Assembly (NCBI RefSeq): GCF_007859855.1
Contig: NZ_SJPK01000001.1
Span: 223,564 to 287,563, forward strand
Origin: Allorhodopirellula solitaria
GTDB taxonomy: Bacteria > Planctomycetota > Planctomycetia > Pirellulales > Pirellulaceae
Direction of reading: 5' to 3'
DNA length: 64,000 bases
Positions within the stretch are counted from its first letter, which is position 1. Each line of letters opens with the position of its first letter. Below the pieces are notes generated by a model that saw only the letters and a program-made list of their open reading frames with translations, made no database searches and had not been told where the DNA came from. Made by a program: the position numbers and the translations under genes. Below are positions 9,950 through 19,269 of the stretch, piece after piece.

Positions 9950-11815
9950 ATGGTTGACAAGCTCTCTCAAGACCAACGTGACGTTGGCGAATCGAATTAT
10001 TACAACGCCGTGGGCAGTTACTACGACGTCAACCGTCGAGACTTCTTACGCGGCGTCGTGGCGGCGGGTGCCGTCGGCGGTGCCGGAGTCGGAGCAGCCT
10101 ATTTCGGCTACGAAAAGATTGCCGACCCCGTGCGTGTCGCGGTCATCGGTACTGGTGATGAGGGCAACGTTTTGATTGGCGGGTGCAACCCCGAGTACAT
10201 CGACGTCAAAGCCATCTGCGACATCCGCCCCTTCGGTCAGCATCGCGCCTTTCACGGCGATTGGTCCAGCTCATCGGCTCTCAAACGGCGGCCGGGACTG
10301 ATCAATATCGCCGGCTACAAAGACGAAGCCGAAGCCAGGAGGAACGTGAAGGTTTACGATGGCAGCACCACCGGCGGCATCACGGAGTGCTTGGACGATC
10401 CAGATATCGAAGCGGTCATCATTGCGTTGCCGCTGTGGTTGCACGCCCCTGTCGCTGCCCAAGCGATGGAGCGTGGTCTGCACGTGCTGACAGAGAAACT
10501 GATGGCCCGCAACGTGGCCCAGTGCAAGGTGATGTCGCGGATGGCAGCCGAGCTCAAGGACAAAAACGGCAACCCGCTGCATTTGGCCACCGGTCACCAG
10601 CGTCACTACAACATCAAGTACGAAAACGCGGTCAACCTGATCCGCTGGGGTTTGCTAGGACAACTGCACCACATTCGCGCCCAGTGGCACCGCGGCAACC
10701 TGCCGGGTGCTGACAGCTGGTCGATGCCGATTCCCGGTGGTGAGGAAATGGCGGGCAACCGGGGCACTTTCGATCGCATCGCCAGCGATCTGAGGTACCG
10801 CCAAAACGCTCTCAAGGAAGCGAAGGATCCCGATGAAATCGTGCGTCTGCAGCAAGAGGTCGCGCTGTTCAGCGCCTGGGACGCAGACAAGAGCGTCGAT
10901 CCGAGGGAATTCGGTTACCAGGACTTCTCGGTCGGCGACAAAATGTTTTCAGCCGAGGAAGAACTCCACCGCTGGCGATTGTTCCAACGCACCGGCGCCG
11001 GCCTGATGGCCGAACTGGGATCACACCAACTCGATGCAGTCAGCATCTTCCTCAGCTCGCTGCGTGACGATGGCAAAAAAGTCCATCCGTTGACCGTGCA
11101 CGCCGTCGGTGGCCGGGAGATCATGCCGCTCGATCGTGAGGTCCGCGATCATGTGTACTGCATGTATGAATTCCCTGGACCTGAGTACCCCGCATCCTTC
11201 GACGTTGGGTACTACGACCGAGTCGAAGACTATCCGAAGTCGAAGAAGGTCAAGAACGGCTACGAACAGCTCGAACCGATTCCGGGCTACCAGTCCGATC
11301 CAAACAAAAAGATCGTTGTGACTTATTCATCGATCAATGGAAACGGTTTCGGCGGGTGGGGCGAGGTCGTGATGGGGTCCAAAGGGACTTTGGTCATGGA
11401 CAAGGAAACCGACGTTTACCTGTACCGCGATAGCGACACGAGCAGCAAAGCCGGCGTCTCCAAGAAAACCGGTGGCTACGCCCTCGATACTTCCGCCTCA
11501 GGTGATTTCGCCGCCCCCGTCGCTCAGGCCGCAACGTCGGGCCCGGTCAGCCGGGGCTATCAAGAAGAAATCGAGCACTGGGCATACTGCATCCGCAACC
11601 CAGACCCGGAAAATCACCCCCGCTGCTATCCCGCTGTGGCCATGGGCGATGCTGTTATCGCACTGGGAACGAACGTCGCCTTTGCCCGCGCCGATCGGGG
11701 CGAAAGCGGCTACATGAAGTTCGAAGAGGAGTGGTTTGACGTCGATCACGACGCCACTCCCGATGACAGCGACATCGCTGCGGAAACGGAATTCATGAAG
11801 AAGCCGGTCGCCTAG
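9950..11815 (+). CDS. Tat-exported Gfo/Idh/MocA-family oxidoreductase
   Basis: The 621-residue protein begins with a Tat-type signal: NRRDFLRG at 28-35, then a small-residue hydrophobic stretch. A Rossmann domain follows at about 62-190 with VAVIGTGDEG (GxGxxG at 67-72) and a HVLTEKLMARN segment matching the EKP region of the family. The C-terminal alpha/beta domain carries ELGSHQLD, where family members have a catalytic or metal-linked His. It probably oxidises or rearranges a sugar or polyol with a tightly held NAD(P) cofactor in the periplasm. Substrate cannot be read from sequence. It ends in a palindromic CTAG whose other strand supplies the stop of the convergent channel gene. Confidence 0.88.
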   Translation: MVDKLSQDQRDVGESNYYNAVGSYYDVNRRDFLRGVVAAGAVGGAGVGAAYFGYEKIADPVRVAVIGTGDEGNVLIGGCNPEYIDVKAICDIRPFGQHRAFHGDWSSSSALKRRPGLINIAGYKDEAEARRNVKVYDGSTTGGITECLDDPDIEAVIIALPLWLHAPVAAQAMERGLHVLTEKLMARNVAQCKVMSRMAAELKDKNGNPLHLATGHQRHYNIKYENAVNLIRWGLLGQLHHIRAQWHRGNLPGADSWSMPIPGGEEMAGNRGTFDRIASDLRYRQNALKEAKDPDEIVRLQQEVALFSAWDADKSVDPREFGYQDFSVGDKMFSAEEELHRWRLFQRTGAGLMAELGSHQLDAVSIFLSSLRDDGKKVHPLTVHAVGGREIMPLDREVRDHVYCMYEFPGPEYPASFDVGYYDRVEDYPKSKKVKNGYEQLEPIPGYQSDPNKKIVVTYSSINGNGFGGWGEVVMGSKGTLVMDKETDVYLYRDSDTSSKAGVSKKTGGYALDTSASGDFAAPVAQAATSGPVSRGYQEEIEHWAYCIRNPDPENHPRCYPAVAMGDAVIALGTNVAFARADRGESGYMKFEEEWFDVDHDATPDDSDIAAETEFMKKPVA

Positions 11816-14800
11816 GCTTGCGAAGTCCCGTTGAGCAGTGCCTTCGTCAATTCCGGAGGCATTGATCGGAGGTGCAAGTCTCGCTGAGGGAATGCGATCT
11901 CGATTCCCTCGGCTTGGAACGTTTGATTGATCAGAGTGTGCAACTCGTGGATCGAGTTCAAGCGGTTCTCCAGGTCGGCGAGGTAGCACCGGAGAACAAG
12001 ATTGAGGGACGAGTCGCCGAAACCTTCGAACGTCACGACTGGCTCAGGATCTTTGGAGATCAGTTCGCTCTCGCGGCAGACCTGGTGGAGCAATTCGCAG
12101 GCATGCTCGGTATTGCTACCATAGGCAACGCCGACGTCGATCACGATGCGGTTGGTGGTATCGGTCAATGTCCAATTGATCAAACGCCCCGTGATTAGGT
12201 CTTTGTTGGGGATGATGAGTTCCTGGCGGTCCCAGTTGGTAACGGTCGTTGCCCGCATTTGAATGCGGGCGACCACGCCTGTCGTGTCGCCCAGCGTCAC
12301 GACGTCGCCGACGCGGATGGGTTGCTCAAACAGGAGAATCAAACCGCTGACGAAGTTCGCGAAGATCTCCTGCAAGCCGAAGCCCAAGCCCACTCCGAGA
12401 GCGGCCACGAGCCACTGAATATTGTCCCATCGCAGCCCGAGAGTCTTCGCGGCCATCGTCAAACCGATGAACATCAGCAGATACGTCCCCAGTGTGGTGA
12501 TGGCGTATCGCACCGGTTTCTCGATCGGCAGTCGCTCCAATAACACTCCTTCAATCAGACCCGGGAGGTTTCGGACCGACGCCCAAGTCAGCACGACGAT
12601 GGGAATCGTTTTGACAAGGTCGGCGAGGGTGATGTAGCTGATTTCTCCTTTGGCATCAACGCTCCCCCACAAGTGAATCGCGTCGAGGTATCCCACCACA
12701 GGCAGGACGGGCGACCAAATCCACGCAACGCCGAAGAGGGTCCCAATAGCGAGAAACGTGCTGATCAGATGCGTCGTTTGCGCATTGATTTCAGAGGCTT
12801 CCAGACTCGCCAAGGGCTCCACATCCACACCGGTCTGGCCGAGCCGCTCGGACTGTTCCAATCGCTCGCGATGGATCGCCCAGGCGAGGCGGCGTCGTTG
12901 GGTCAATAACCATCGGCGCATCGCACCGCTCATGAAGTACGTTGTCATTACGAGACAGAACGTGAGATAGAACTGCCGGATCAGAACCTCGGCGGCACTG
13001 CCAAAGCCCATGATAGAAACGATCGCAAACACGATCGGTGTCCACACGATGGGTAGGAACCAAATGTTCTTCAATCGCGCTAACCAACCATTGGGCTTGT
13101 CCCGGATTGCGACCGAGAAGATTCCTCTTTCAGGCTCCAGCGTTCGCCATAGCACGACACTGAGCAGCACCATGCCGGCCATCAGCGTCACGCGGCTGAG
13201 CGCTTCGGTGAGTTGGTAGCGTCCCAAATGCGATGCCGTGACATAGAGCACCAGCAGTGGGAGGCCGATGTCGATCAGAATTCTTAGCCACCGCCGCAGG
13301 CCGGAAATGGAATCGGCATCGGTTTGGAAGTGGGCGATGGCGAGCCCTTCGGGACGCAGCCATTGGCGTAGCAGTTCAATCGGCGCCACCGCGATTGCTG
13401 CGATTGCGAGGGCATGTGAGACCGCGCGGACAATCGGTTCGCCCCGCGGCGATTTCGCCAGAGCCTCGCTGCCGACCCATAGCAACACGACGATGGGTAA
13501 CATCAGTACGAACGACCACAGCAACGTGGCGAACGTCGGGCGAAGCGAAAGGTTTTGGCGACTGGACGCCTTCTTGCCCAGTTCGATGATGCGTCGCCGC
13601 AATCGAGTCCCGAGAAAGGTAGCCGTTGCTAACGCAAACAGGGCGATCAGGATAAGCTGAGGGTAATACCAGAAGCCCTCTCCCATCCTCGTCGACAGCA
13701 AGCGGATGTACTGAGGCCGGACCATCCAACGAAATGCTTTCCACGCCAATGGGATATCGGCGAAGCGGAAGACAGCTTCGTTCCGAATCCAAATCACATG
13801 AGAATCGATCAACTGGCTGAGTTCGGTGACCGCCTCTCGGAGGCTCTCGAGTTCACGGCGTCGTTCCGCAAGTTTATTGAGATGCGTCTGCAGATCGCCA
13901 ATGAACTTCTCTAAGAGTGCCGACTCGGCACTCGGCAGGTGCTTGAATCCCCGATCGTTGCCGAGCAGGACGCGATCGGAGAAGAACTCCATCGGCAACT
14001 CTCCGGCCAGCGAATTGTCGGTGCCTTGAAGCGTGAGTTCGAGTTGTCGCTGCAGGACCCGGCGTTCCTCAATCAGCTTGTCGATTGCTTCGATGCGGGC
14101 GAGAATACTCGTGAGCGAGGGTAACTGACTGTCCATCAACTGGAGCTGCAGCCCCATGCTGTTTGTGAAACGTTCGCCACTGCGTTTGGCTTGGGCGATT
14201 TGAGACTCGGTCTCAGCGAGTTGTGCGGACCATTTGTCGGTTTCGAGTTTCTCCTTGGCCAAACTCCGATCGGCTTGATCGGTGTCACCAATGATTTCCA
14301 CCCAAAGATCTCCCTGACGCAGCACCTGGGAAGAGTTAGGATCGCCGCCTGCGTCGTTAATGGACTTTTCGTACTGCTGCAGGTCCTGTTTGATTTGACT
14401 CTGGCGACGATCCTTCAACAGGCTCGACCACAGATCGTAGATCACCTCCGCCTGCCGCACCCTGCGTTGGCCCGCCGTTCTCTGCAGTGGCAGCAGGTCA
14501 GCCTGAGCCTCCACGAGCAGTTTTTCTTGCAGCAATAGGGTGAGTCGCTCTTTGGACGTAGCCAGCTTGGCGTCGCGCAGTGATTCATGCACCGCACGCA
14601 GTTGACCGTCCGGGTCGTCATTGAATTTGCCGACAGATGACGCCTCTAAGGTCTCGATCTCGCGCCGCAGCGCTGAAATATCGATCGCTAGTTTTTCCAG
14701 TCGTGTCGTCCGCGATGCCAGAGCGGCGTCGATTTTTTGTAACCGCTCGCGAGCCTCGGTCAAGCTGGTGGTCGCCTGCAGTTCGCTTTGCTTGACCTCT

Positions 14801-15279
14801 TCAATCGAGAGGTACCGATCATTGATCGGTTCGAGCTCGTCCAGCGGTTTTTCGGATTCGCGTTGGGCAGTCTGTTTGTCGGTCTCAATATTCTCAAGCG
14901 ACTTCTGGACACCTGCCAAAGCATTGGCGACCACGCGTTGGTCCGCGTAGACCGCAGCCAGGTCCTGGAGTGCGGCGAGCAGGAGTTCGCGTTGGTGAGG
15001 ATCAATCGAACTGTCGCTGTTGATTCGTTCGATCTCTGCCGCGACCGCTTTAGCATTCCTCAACGGCGTCTGTTTGGTGTCGGCTGGATTTGTATCGGCC
15101 GCCTCGGCATCGGAAGTCTGCGTGTCGTCGTCCTCCTCCACGGCAACGAAGGGCGGAGGTTGCCCGGTGGAACTCTGCGCCGAGGGTTGCGGTTGCCCCG
15201 GCGACTGGGACAGCGCATCGCCACCGCTGCAGCACAGAAGCAGGAGCAGGGAAACGGCCGTGCAGTGGAGTGACTTCAT
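11812..15279 (-). CDS. Large mechanosensitive channel, MscS/MscK (KefA) type
   Basis: At 1155 residues this is in the size class of MscK/MscM rather than MscS. A hydrophobic N-terminal signal (about 1-25) precedes an acidic Pro/Gln-rich linker, then a long periplasmic coiled-coil region (about 85-480). Many transmembrane helices follow from about 540. The C-terminal third holds the MscS core: the pore-lining helix GVGLGFGLQEIFANFVSG, then the beta domain (RVGDVVTLGDTTGVV, NWDRQELIIPNKDLI) and the alpha/beta cap. It should open on membrane tension to release osmolytes. The residues LLCCSGG hint at a lipobox but are not canonical. Its stop overlaps the preceding plus-strand gene inside CTAG. 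Confidence 0.9.
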   Translation of the reverse strand: MKSLHCTAVSLLLLLCCSGGDALSQSPGQPQPSAQSSTGQPPPFVAVEEDDDTQTSDAEAADTNPADTKQTPLRNAKAVAAEIERINSDSSIDPHQRELLLAALQDLAAVYADQRVVANALAGVQKSLENIETDKQTAQRESEKPLDELEPINDRYLSIEEVKQSELQATTSLTEARERLQKIDAALASRTTRLEKLAIDISALRREIETLEASSVGKFNDDPDGQLRAVHESLRDAKLATSKERLTLLLQEKLLVEAQADLLPLQRTAGQRRVRQAEVIYDLWSSLLKDRRQSQIKQDLQQYEKSINDAGGDPNSSQVLRQGDLWVEIIGDTDQADRSLAKEKLETDKWSAQLAETESQIAQAKRSGERFTNSMGLQLQLMDSQLPSLTSILARIEAIDKLIEERRVLQRQLELTLQGTDNSLAGELPMEFFSDRVLLGNDRGFKHLPSAESALLEKFIGDLQTHLNKLAERRRELESLREAVTELSQLIDSHVIWIRNEAVFRFADIPLAWKAFRWMVRPQYIRLLSTRMGEGFWYYPQLILIALFALATATFLGTRLRRRIIELGKKASSRQNLSLRPTFATLLWSFVLMLPIVVLLWVGSEALAKSPRGEPIVRAVSHALAIAAIAVAPIELLRQWLRPEGLAIAHFQTDADSISGLRRWLRILIDIGLPLLVLYVTASHLGRYQLTEALSRVTLMAGMVLLSVVLWRTLEPERGIFSVAIRDKPNGWLARLKNIWFLPIVWTPIVFAIVSIMGFGSAAEVLIRQFYLTFCLVMTTYFMSGAMRRWLLTQRRRLAWAIHRERLEQSERLGQTGVDVEPLASLEASEINAQTTHLISTFLAIGTLFGVAWIWSPVLPVVGYLDAIHLWGSVDAKGEISYITLADLVKTIPIVVLTWASVRNLPGLIEGVLLERLPIEKPVRYAITTLGTYLLMFIGLTMAAKTLGLRWDNIQWLVAALGVGLGFGLQEIFANFVSGLILLFEQPIRVGDVVTLGDTTGVVARIQMRATTVTNWDRQELIIPNKDLITGRLINWTLTDTTNRIVIDVGVAYGSNTEHACELLHQVCRESELISKDPEPVVTFEGFGDSSLNLVLRCYLADLENRLNSIHELHTLINQTFQAEGIEIAFPQRDLHLRSMPPELTKALLNGTSQA

Positions 15280-15549
15280 GGAATCGGTGTATGGGCGACG
15301 ATCGAGGCCTGCGCCGCAAACTACCTGCGGACTCAGGCCGTCGGGGTGCGACGCAAAAGGGAGGCGACAGGATTTCCTGGCAAAGGATTTCCTCGAGTGG
15401 CTCTATGTCGGTGAGTGTCCGATATCGAGCCAGCTGGTCGAAAGATCAAATGCAGCCGGATCGCTATTGATTCTGGTGCGCTGCATCTGGTAGCCGTTCT
15501 CAGCATGGGCAAGTCCTTCGTTTCCTACCGTTCCTCCACTGAATTCTCC

Positions 15550-16887
15550 ATGCTGAATCATCGCTGCTGCCTCGGCATCGCTCTATGCATGGGGTTCTGC
15601 TTTTGGGGCTGGAACCGCGTGTCGGCCCAACCGGCCTCGCCCAGCGGTCCTCAAACTCAGTACGTTCTGCTCGACAACGCTCACGTGCTGACGGGCACCG
15701 TGTTTCGCCAAGGCCAATCCGTTATCCTGCGGCGGGGCAACGAAGCTGAGCTAACCCTTCGTTCGTCCCAGGTCATCGCTGTCGCCGACGACATGCCCAG
15801 TCTCTATCAGGCTAGAATTCGGTCTCAACATCGACGCTCGCCAGCGACGGTTTCGCAACGAATCGACGACGTTCGGTGGTGCATCGACAATGACATGCCA
15901 GCCCACGCGACCGAGGCGCTGATGAGCGTTTATGCGGTCGTCCCCGACCATCCGATTGCGATCCAGCTAGAGAATCGCTTACGCCGTTTACTCGAGCAAT
16001 CACCAGAGTCGACGCAGACGCCCGTCCACTCGGTCGCGACAGCAGGCATGGAAAGTCCAGCGGATCGCGGCATCGAACTGCAGAGCGTCAGTCATACCGA
16101 ACTGGCGACGGGCGATTTGCCGACGGGCAATTTGGAAACGAGTCATGTTTCCAGCGCTTCGTACACAGAGCCTCGGATCCACGCGTCATCGGTTCCCGTA
16201 GCACTGCACCCCTTCACAGCCAAAGTTCAACCCATCCTGATGGCGCGCTGCTCCCAGTGCCATCATGCCCAGTCTGGCGTGGAAACGTCCTGGCACCTCG
16301 TCTTGCCGCCCGGTGGCGCCGTGCGAGTCACCCAGCCTGGTAGCTTGGCCAACTTCCATGCGACCGTACCACTGTGCGAGCCCGATGCTCCCATGCAAAG
16401 CCGATTGATCCAAATGGCGACCACTGCACATGGCGGTGCGGCGCCCGGAAAACCACCCATCGCCGAATACGAAGGCTCCTTGGTAGAAACACTTAGCCAA
16501 TGGATTGCCACGGTGGACGATCGTTCGCAGGAGGCGTCCGAAGCGACCACCCCAGCACTCGAGGAAACATCCGATTTCTCAACGAAGGCTGGCTCGCCGC
16601 TCCCGACGCTCAACCCGATCCACCCCGCCCACGTCGCATCCTCGCTCGCCAGCCCGAAGTCAAATTACTTCTCTACGGAAGTTCAAGAAGCGCATCGAAC
16701 CGAAGTCTCGGATTCCGTGCAGGCCCCGAAAGCGACCGAGCCAGCTGCTGATGATGGGTCCCGACCTCGTCGCCCCGCCCGATTGCCGACCGTGGCAAAT
16801 CCGAACGACGTGCAGCACTTCAATCGAGAAACCCGACTGCGACGCTTACTGCGTAGCGGCACGCCCCCAGACTCTCAGGGGCAATGA
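15550..16887 (+). CDS. Exported protein with a single haem-c (CxxCH) domain
   Basis: The 445-residue protein starts with a signal peptide (about 1-27, ending near RVSAQ) and an SH3-like N-terminal part. A disordered linker follows, then a haem-c domain where CSQCH (C234, C237, H238) is set in the pattern 'VQPILMARCSQCHHAQSG ... SLVETLSQWIATV', typical of planctomycetal PSCyt-like cytochrome domains. The C-terminal 110 residues are low-complexity and basic at the very end. I chose ATG 15550 because it places the signal peptide at the N-terminus; ATG 15505 is also possible. Likely role is electron transfer or carbohydrate oxidation in the periplasm, not further defined. Confidence 0.7.
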   Translation: MLNHRCCLGIALCMGFCFWGWNRVSAQPASPSGPQTQYVLLDNAHVLTGTVFRQGQSVILRRGNEAELTLRSSQVIAVADDMPSLYQARIRSQHRRSPATVSQRIDDVRWCIDNDMPAHATEALMSVYAVVPDHPIAIQLENRLRRLLEQSPESTQTPVHSVATAGMESPADRGIELQSVSHTELATGDLPTGNLETSHVSSASYTEPRIHASSVPVALHPFTAKVQPILMARCSQCHHAQSGVETSWHLVLPPGGAVRVTQPGSLANFHATVPLCEPDAPMQSRLIQMATTAHGGAAPGKPPIAEYEGSLVETLSQWIATVDDRSQEASEATTPALEETSDFSTKAGSPLPTLNPIHPAHVASSLASPKSNYFSTEVQEAHRTEVSDSVQAPKATEPAADDGSRPRRPARLPTVANPNDVQHFNRETRLRRLLRSGTPPDSQGQ

Positions 16888-17323
16888 TTGCCCGCACCTC
16901 GAGAAATCAGATCATCGGGAAACTAATGGTCTGTCACAGTTAAAAGTTAGGGTTGATCGTAGTGGACGAGGCGACGAGTCCTTGGATTTGACGCCAGTTC
17001 AGGACTCGTCGCCTCGTCCACTACCCTAAGAATAAGTCGTGACAGACCACTAGGCCCTCGAGAAATCAGGCCCTCTGGACCTCAGCCCATCGCTTGGTTC
17101 GACAATCGAACTTGCGAGATCGCGAGGAAACCTGCTATGAGTGCAACCGCCGAATCGTTGACTCGGCCGATCGTCGGCGATGGGATCCTGGCAGGACCGT
17201 GACGACGATCGCTCACCCCGATTTTCCGCGAGAGAGTGAACTGCTGCCGTTCACGTGCCACCCGTGCGTCTGCATCCAACTGTCCCATTATCTTGCTGTG
17301 AAAACGAACTCGCCCGCCAAGGC
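16888..17323. other. Gene-free region dominated by a palindromic MITE-like element
   Basis: No gene is convincing here. The central feature is the nested palindrome at 16923-17053, flanked by 14-bp direct repeats. The remainder (17070-17323) shows no terminator or RNA motif I can support; the lipoprotein downstream may start at 17255 or 17324. Confidence 0.6.
16923..17053. repeat. Nested palindromic (MITE-like) element with flanking direct repeats
   Basis: Outer arms 16923-16937 and 17039-17053 pair over 15 bp with one mismatch. TTAGGG (16947-16952) pairs with CCCTAA (17024-17029). The inner arms 16960-16982 and 17001-17023 are a perfect 23-bp inverted repeat with core GTGGACGAGGCGACGAG and an 18-nt loop. 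A 14-bp direct repeat (CCTCGAGAAATCAG) lies on both sides, at 16897-16910 and 17056-17069, resembling a target duplication although the spacing is asymmetric. The inner arm recurs at 53051-53105. Confidence 0.8.
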
Positions 17324-18169
17324 GTGTTTTCACTGCTGCTATCGTTGCTGATAGTCGCACTGGTGGGCTGTGGGACGACGAATGAGCAGTTGGCCACCCA
17401 ACAGTTATTGCTATCCGACGCGGTCGACCGCAGCGTTTCGACGATCGATTTCCGGCCGCTGAGCAGACAGAAGGTGTTTCTCGATACGAGCTACCTGAAA
17501 TCGGTCAAAGGTGACCTGTTCGTCAATGCGGACTACGTCACCAGTTCGCTGCGACAGCAGATCATGGCCGCTGGATGCTTGATGCAGGATAAGAAAGAGG
17601 ATGCGGACATAATCATCGAGGCTCGGATCGGCACCCTCGGAGCTGATGACCACCGTGTGACCTACGGCATCCCGGAAAACAATGCACTCGGTACTGCCGC
17701 CAGCTTGGTGCCGGGAACACCGAGCCTTCCACCGCTACCGGAGATCGCACTCGCACGCCGTGACAATCGGGAAAGCGCCGCTAAGATTGCGGCATTCGCT
17801 TACAATCGCGAAACACGTCACGCCGTCTGGCAATCGGGAATCAGCCAGTCACGCTCGACCGCGCGGGATACCTGGGTGATGGGAGTCGGACCATTCCAAG
17901 CAGGCTCGATTCGCAATGAAACCCGGTTGGCGGGCAGCAACCTGGTGCATTTTGGTCGTAGCGAAACTGGCTCACCGCCGGAATCCTTTGAACGTCCGCC
18001 GGTCGACTACACCGCTGAGACCCGATTTGACGCTGGATGGCCAGTGTTGGAAGCCTCTGAGAGTCCGAGTCGCGGGATGATCCCCGGAACCGGATTGGTG
18101 CCTGGCGACGAACTGCCGCCGATGATCGCAAGCGAGATGGCAGAGCCATCCGAATCGGCCTCACGCTGA
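17324..18169 (+). CDS. Planctomycetal lipoprotein of unknown function
   Basis: From GTG 17324 the 281-residue product opens with a hydrophobic signal ending in a lipobox, VALVGC, followed by GTTNEQ; a GTG at 17255 would add 23 residues without signal features. The body (about 25-180) contains a conserved-looking alpha/beta segment: FLDTSYLKSVKGDLFVNADYVTSSLRQQ, then ADIIIEARIGTLG and AFAYNRETRHAVWQSG. The C-terminal 80 residues are Pro/Ser/Glu-rich. It resembles planctomycetal lipoproteins that I believe are catalogued as DUF6655, but I could not check this. Expected to be anchored in a membrane facing the periplasm. Function unknown. Confidence 0.65.
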   Translation: MFSLLLSLLIVALVGCGTTNEQLATQQLLLSDAVDRSVSTIDFRPLSRQKVFLDTSYLKSVKGDLFVNADYVTSSLRQQIMAAGCLMQDKKEDADIIIEARIGTLGADDHRVTYGIPENNALGTAASLVPGTPSLPPLPEIALARRDNRESAAKIAAFAYNRETRHAVWQSGISQSRSTARDTWVMGVGPFQAGSIRNETRLAGSNLVHFGRSETGSPPESFERPPVDYTAETRFDAGWPVLEASESPSRGMIPGTGLVPGDELPPMIASEMAEPSESASR

Positions 18170-18533
18170 AGCCAGCGCACATCGGCGTCCGCGGCAACCC
18201 TCCAGCCACCAACGCCGCGATTCTCCGCAACCCATCGAACCCCACGCCGTGGTCGCGGTTTGCTCGACGACCTGTATTGCTGAGAGTGCTTTGGCAGACG
18301 GCGGCTCGGCGGCTGAAAGCTGCTCCCGGCAGAGGGGCTACCGGTCGATGGCGAGGGGCCACGGGTAGTAAAATCGGTGGCGTTTTGCGGTGGTGGGATG
18401 GCGTTGCGGCGTGGTTAAACTAGGATACGCCTGAGCGTACGTACGCGATCGCTCCCTTGCGAGCACGTGAAGGCTTTCGCTTTCACGCGCCTCATATTCA
18501 CCCTCCCACCTCAATAATTCGCTGGAGTCCTCG
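18170..18533. other. Intergenic region upstream of the DUF1080 gene
   Basis: A 364-bp gap without a credible gene. One hairpin at 18466-18487 (nine pairs including a G-T, loop TTTC) sits about 45 nt before ATG 18534 and could be part of its leader. Nothing else is evident. Confidence 0.4.
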
Positions 18534-19265
18534 ATGATTCGTGAAATCAGTCTTGCCGGTTTCTTGCTTCTGTTTGCCGCAGCCCCCGTTCTCGCCGATG
18601 GACCAACGGCAACAACGCCCTCGTCGGACGCCCAATCGATCTTCAACGGGGAAGACCTCGAAGGCTGGAGCGGTGACGAGCGGCTGTGGTCGGTTCGCGA
18701 CGGCGTCATCCACGGCGAAACCACGGCCGAAAACAAAGCCAGCGGCAATACGTTCTTGATCTGGCAAGGCGGCAATACCGCCGATTTTGAGCTGCAACTG
18801 TCCTTCCGCTGCAACGCCACAAACAACTCCGGAATTCAGTATCGGTCGACGCACAACACGAGCAAGAATGCTCGGAACAAGTGGTCGCTCAAGGGCTATC
18901 AACATGAAATCCGCAACGAAATCAATTTCCCCAACGTGTCGGGATTCATCTACGGCGAGGGGCTCGGACGCGGCCGGATCTGTTTGGTCGGTGAGAAAGC
19001 CGTTCAGGAAGATGGCAAGAAAAAAGTGCTCGAAACTTTGATCACAGCGGATGAGTTCAAGGAACTCTTCCATTTGAACGATTGGAATGAGGTGCGAATC
19101 GTTGCCAAGGGTCGCCATATTCAACACTACCTCAACGGGCGTTTGATCCTCGACTTCACCGATTCGCCCGAGCAAGCCCTGAGCGATGGCGTATTGGGCT
19201 TGCAGCTGCACGCGGGCAAAGCGATGTGGGCGGAATACAAAGACATCCGCTTCCGTTCGCTGTAG
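18534..19265 (+). CDS. Secreted DUF1080 (3-keto-disaccharide hydrolase-like) protein
   Basis: The 243-residue protein has a signal peptide (about 1-20, ending PVLA-DG) and a single DUF1080 concanavalin-like beta-sandwich. Family marks include IFNGEDLEGW, WSVRDGVIHGE, NNSGIQYRS, GYQHEIRN and the terminal LQLHAGKAMWAEYKDIRFRSL. DUF1080 proteins bind or cleave modified sugars, and some hydrolyse 3-keto-glycosides; catalytic residues cannot be assigned with confidence. The start is supported by GGAG six nt upstream of ATG 18534. The UbiD-like gene begins 4 nt after its stop, so they are probably co-transcribed. Confidence 0.88.
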   Translation: MIREISLAGFLLLFAAAPVLADGPTATTPSSDAQSIFNGEDLEGWSGDERLWSVRDGVIHGETTAENKASGNTFLIWQGGNTADFELQLSFRCNATNNSGIQYRSTHNTSKNARNKWSLKGYQHEIRNEINFPNVSGFIYGEGLGRGRICLVGEKAVQEDGKKKVLETLITADEFKELFHLNDWNEVRIVAKGRHIQHYLNGRLILDFTDSPEQALSDGVLGLQLHAGKAMWAEYKDIRFRSL

Positions 19266-19269
19266 TCCG

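Noticed and set aside
18170..18533. Riboswitch upstream of the DUF1080 gene
   Set aside because: Only one simple 9-bp hairpin is visible, with no known aptamer core or terminator.
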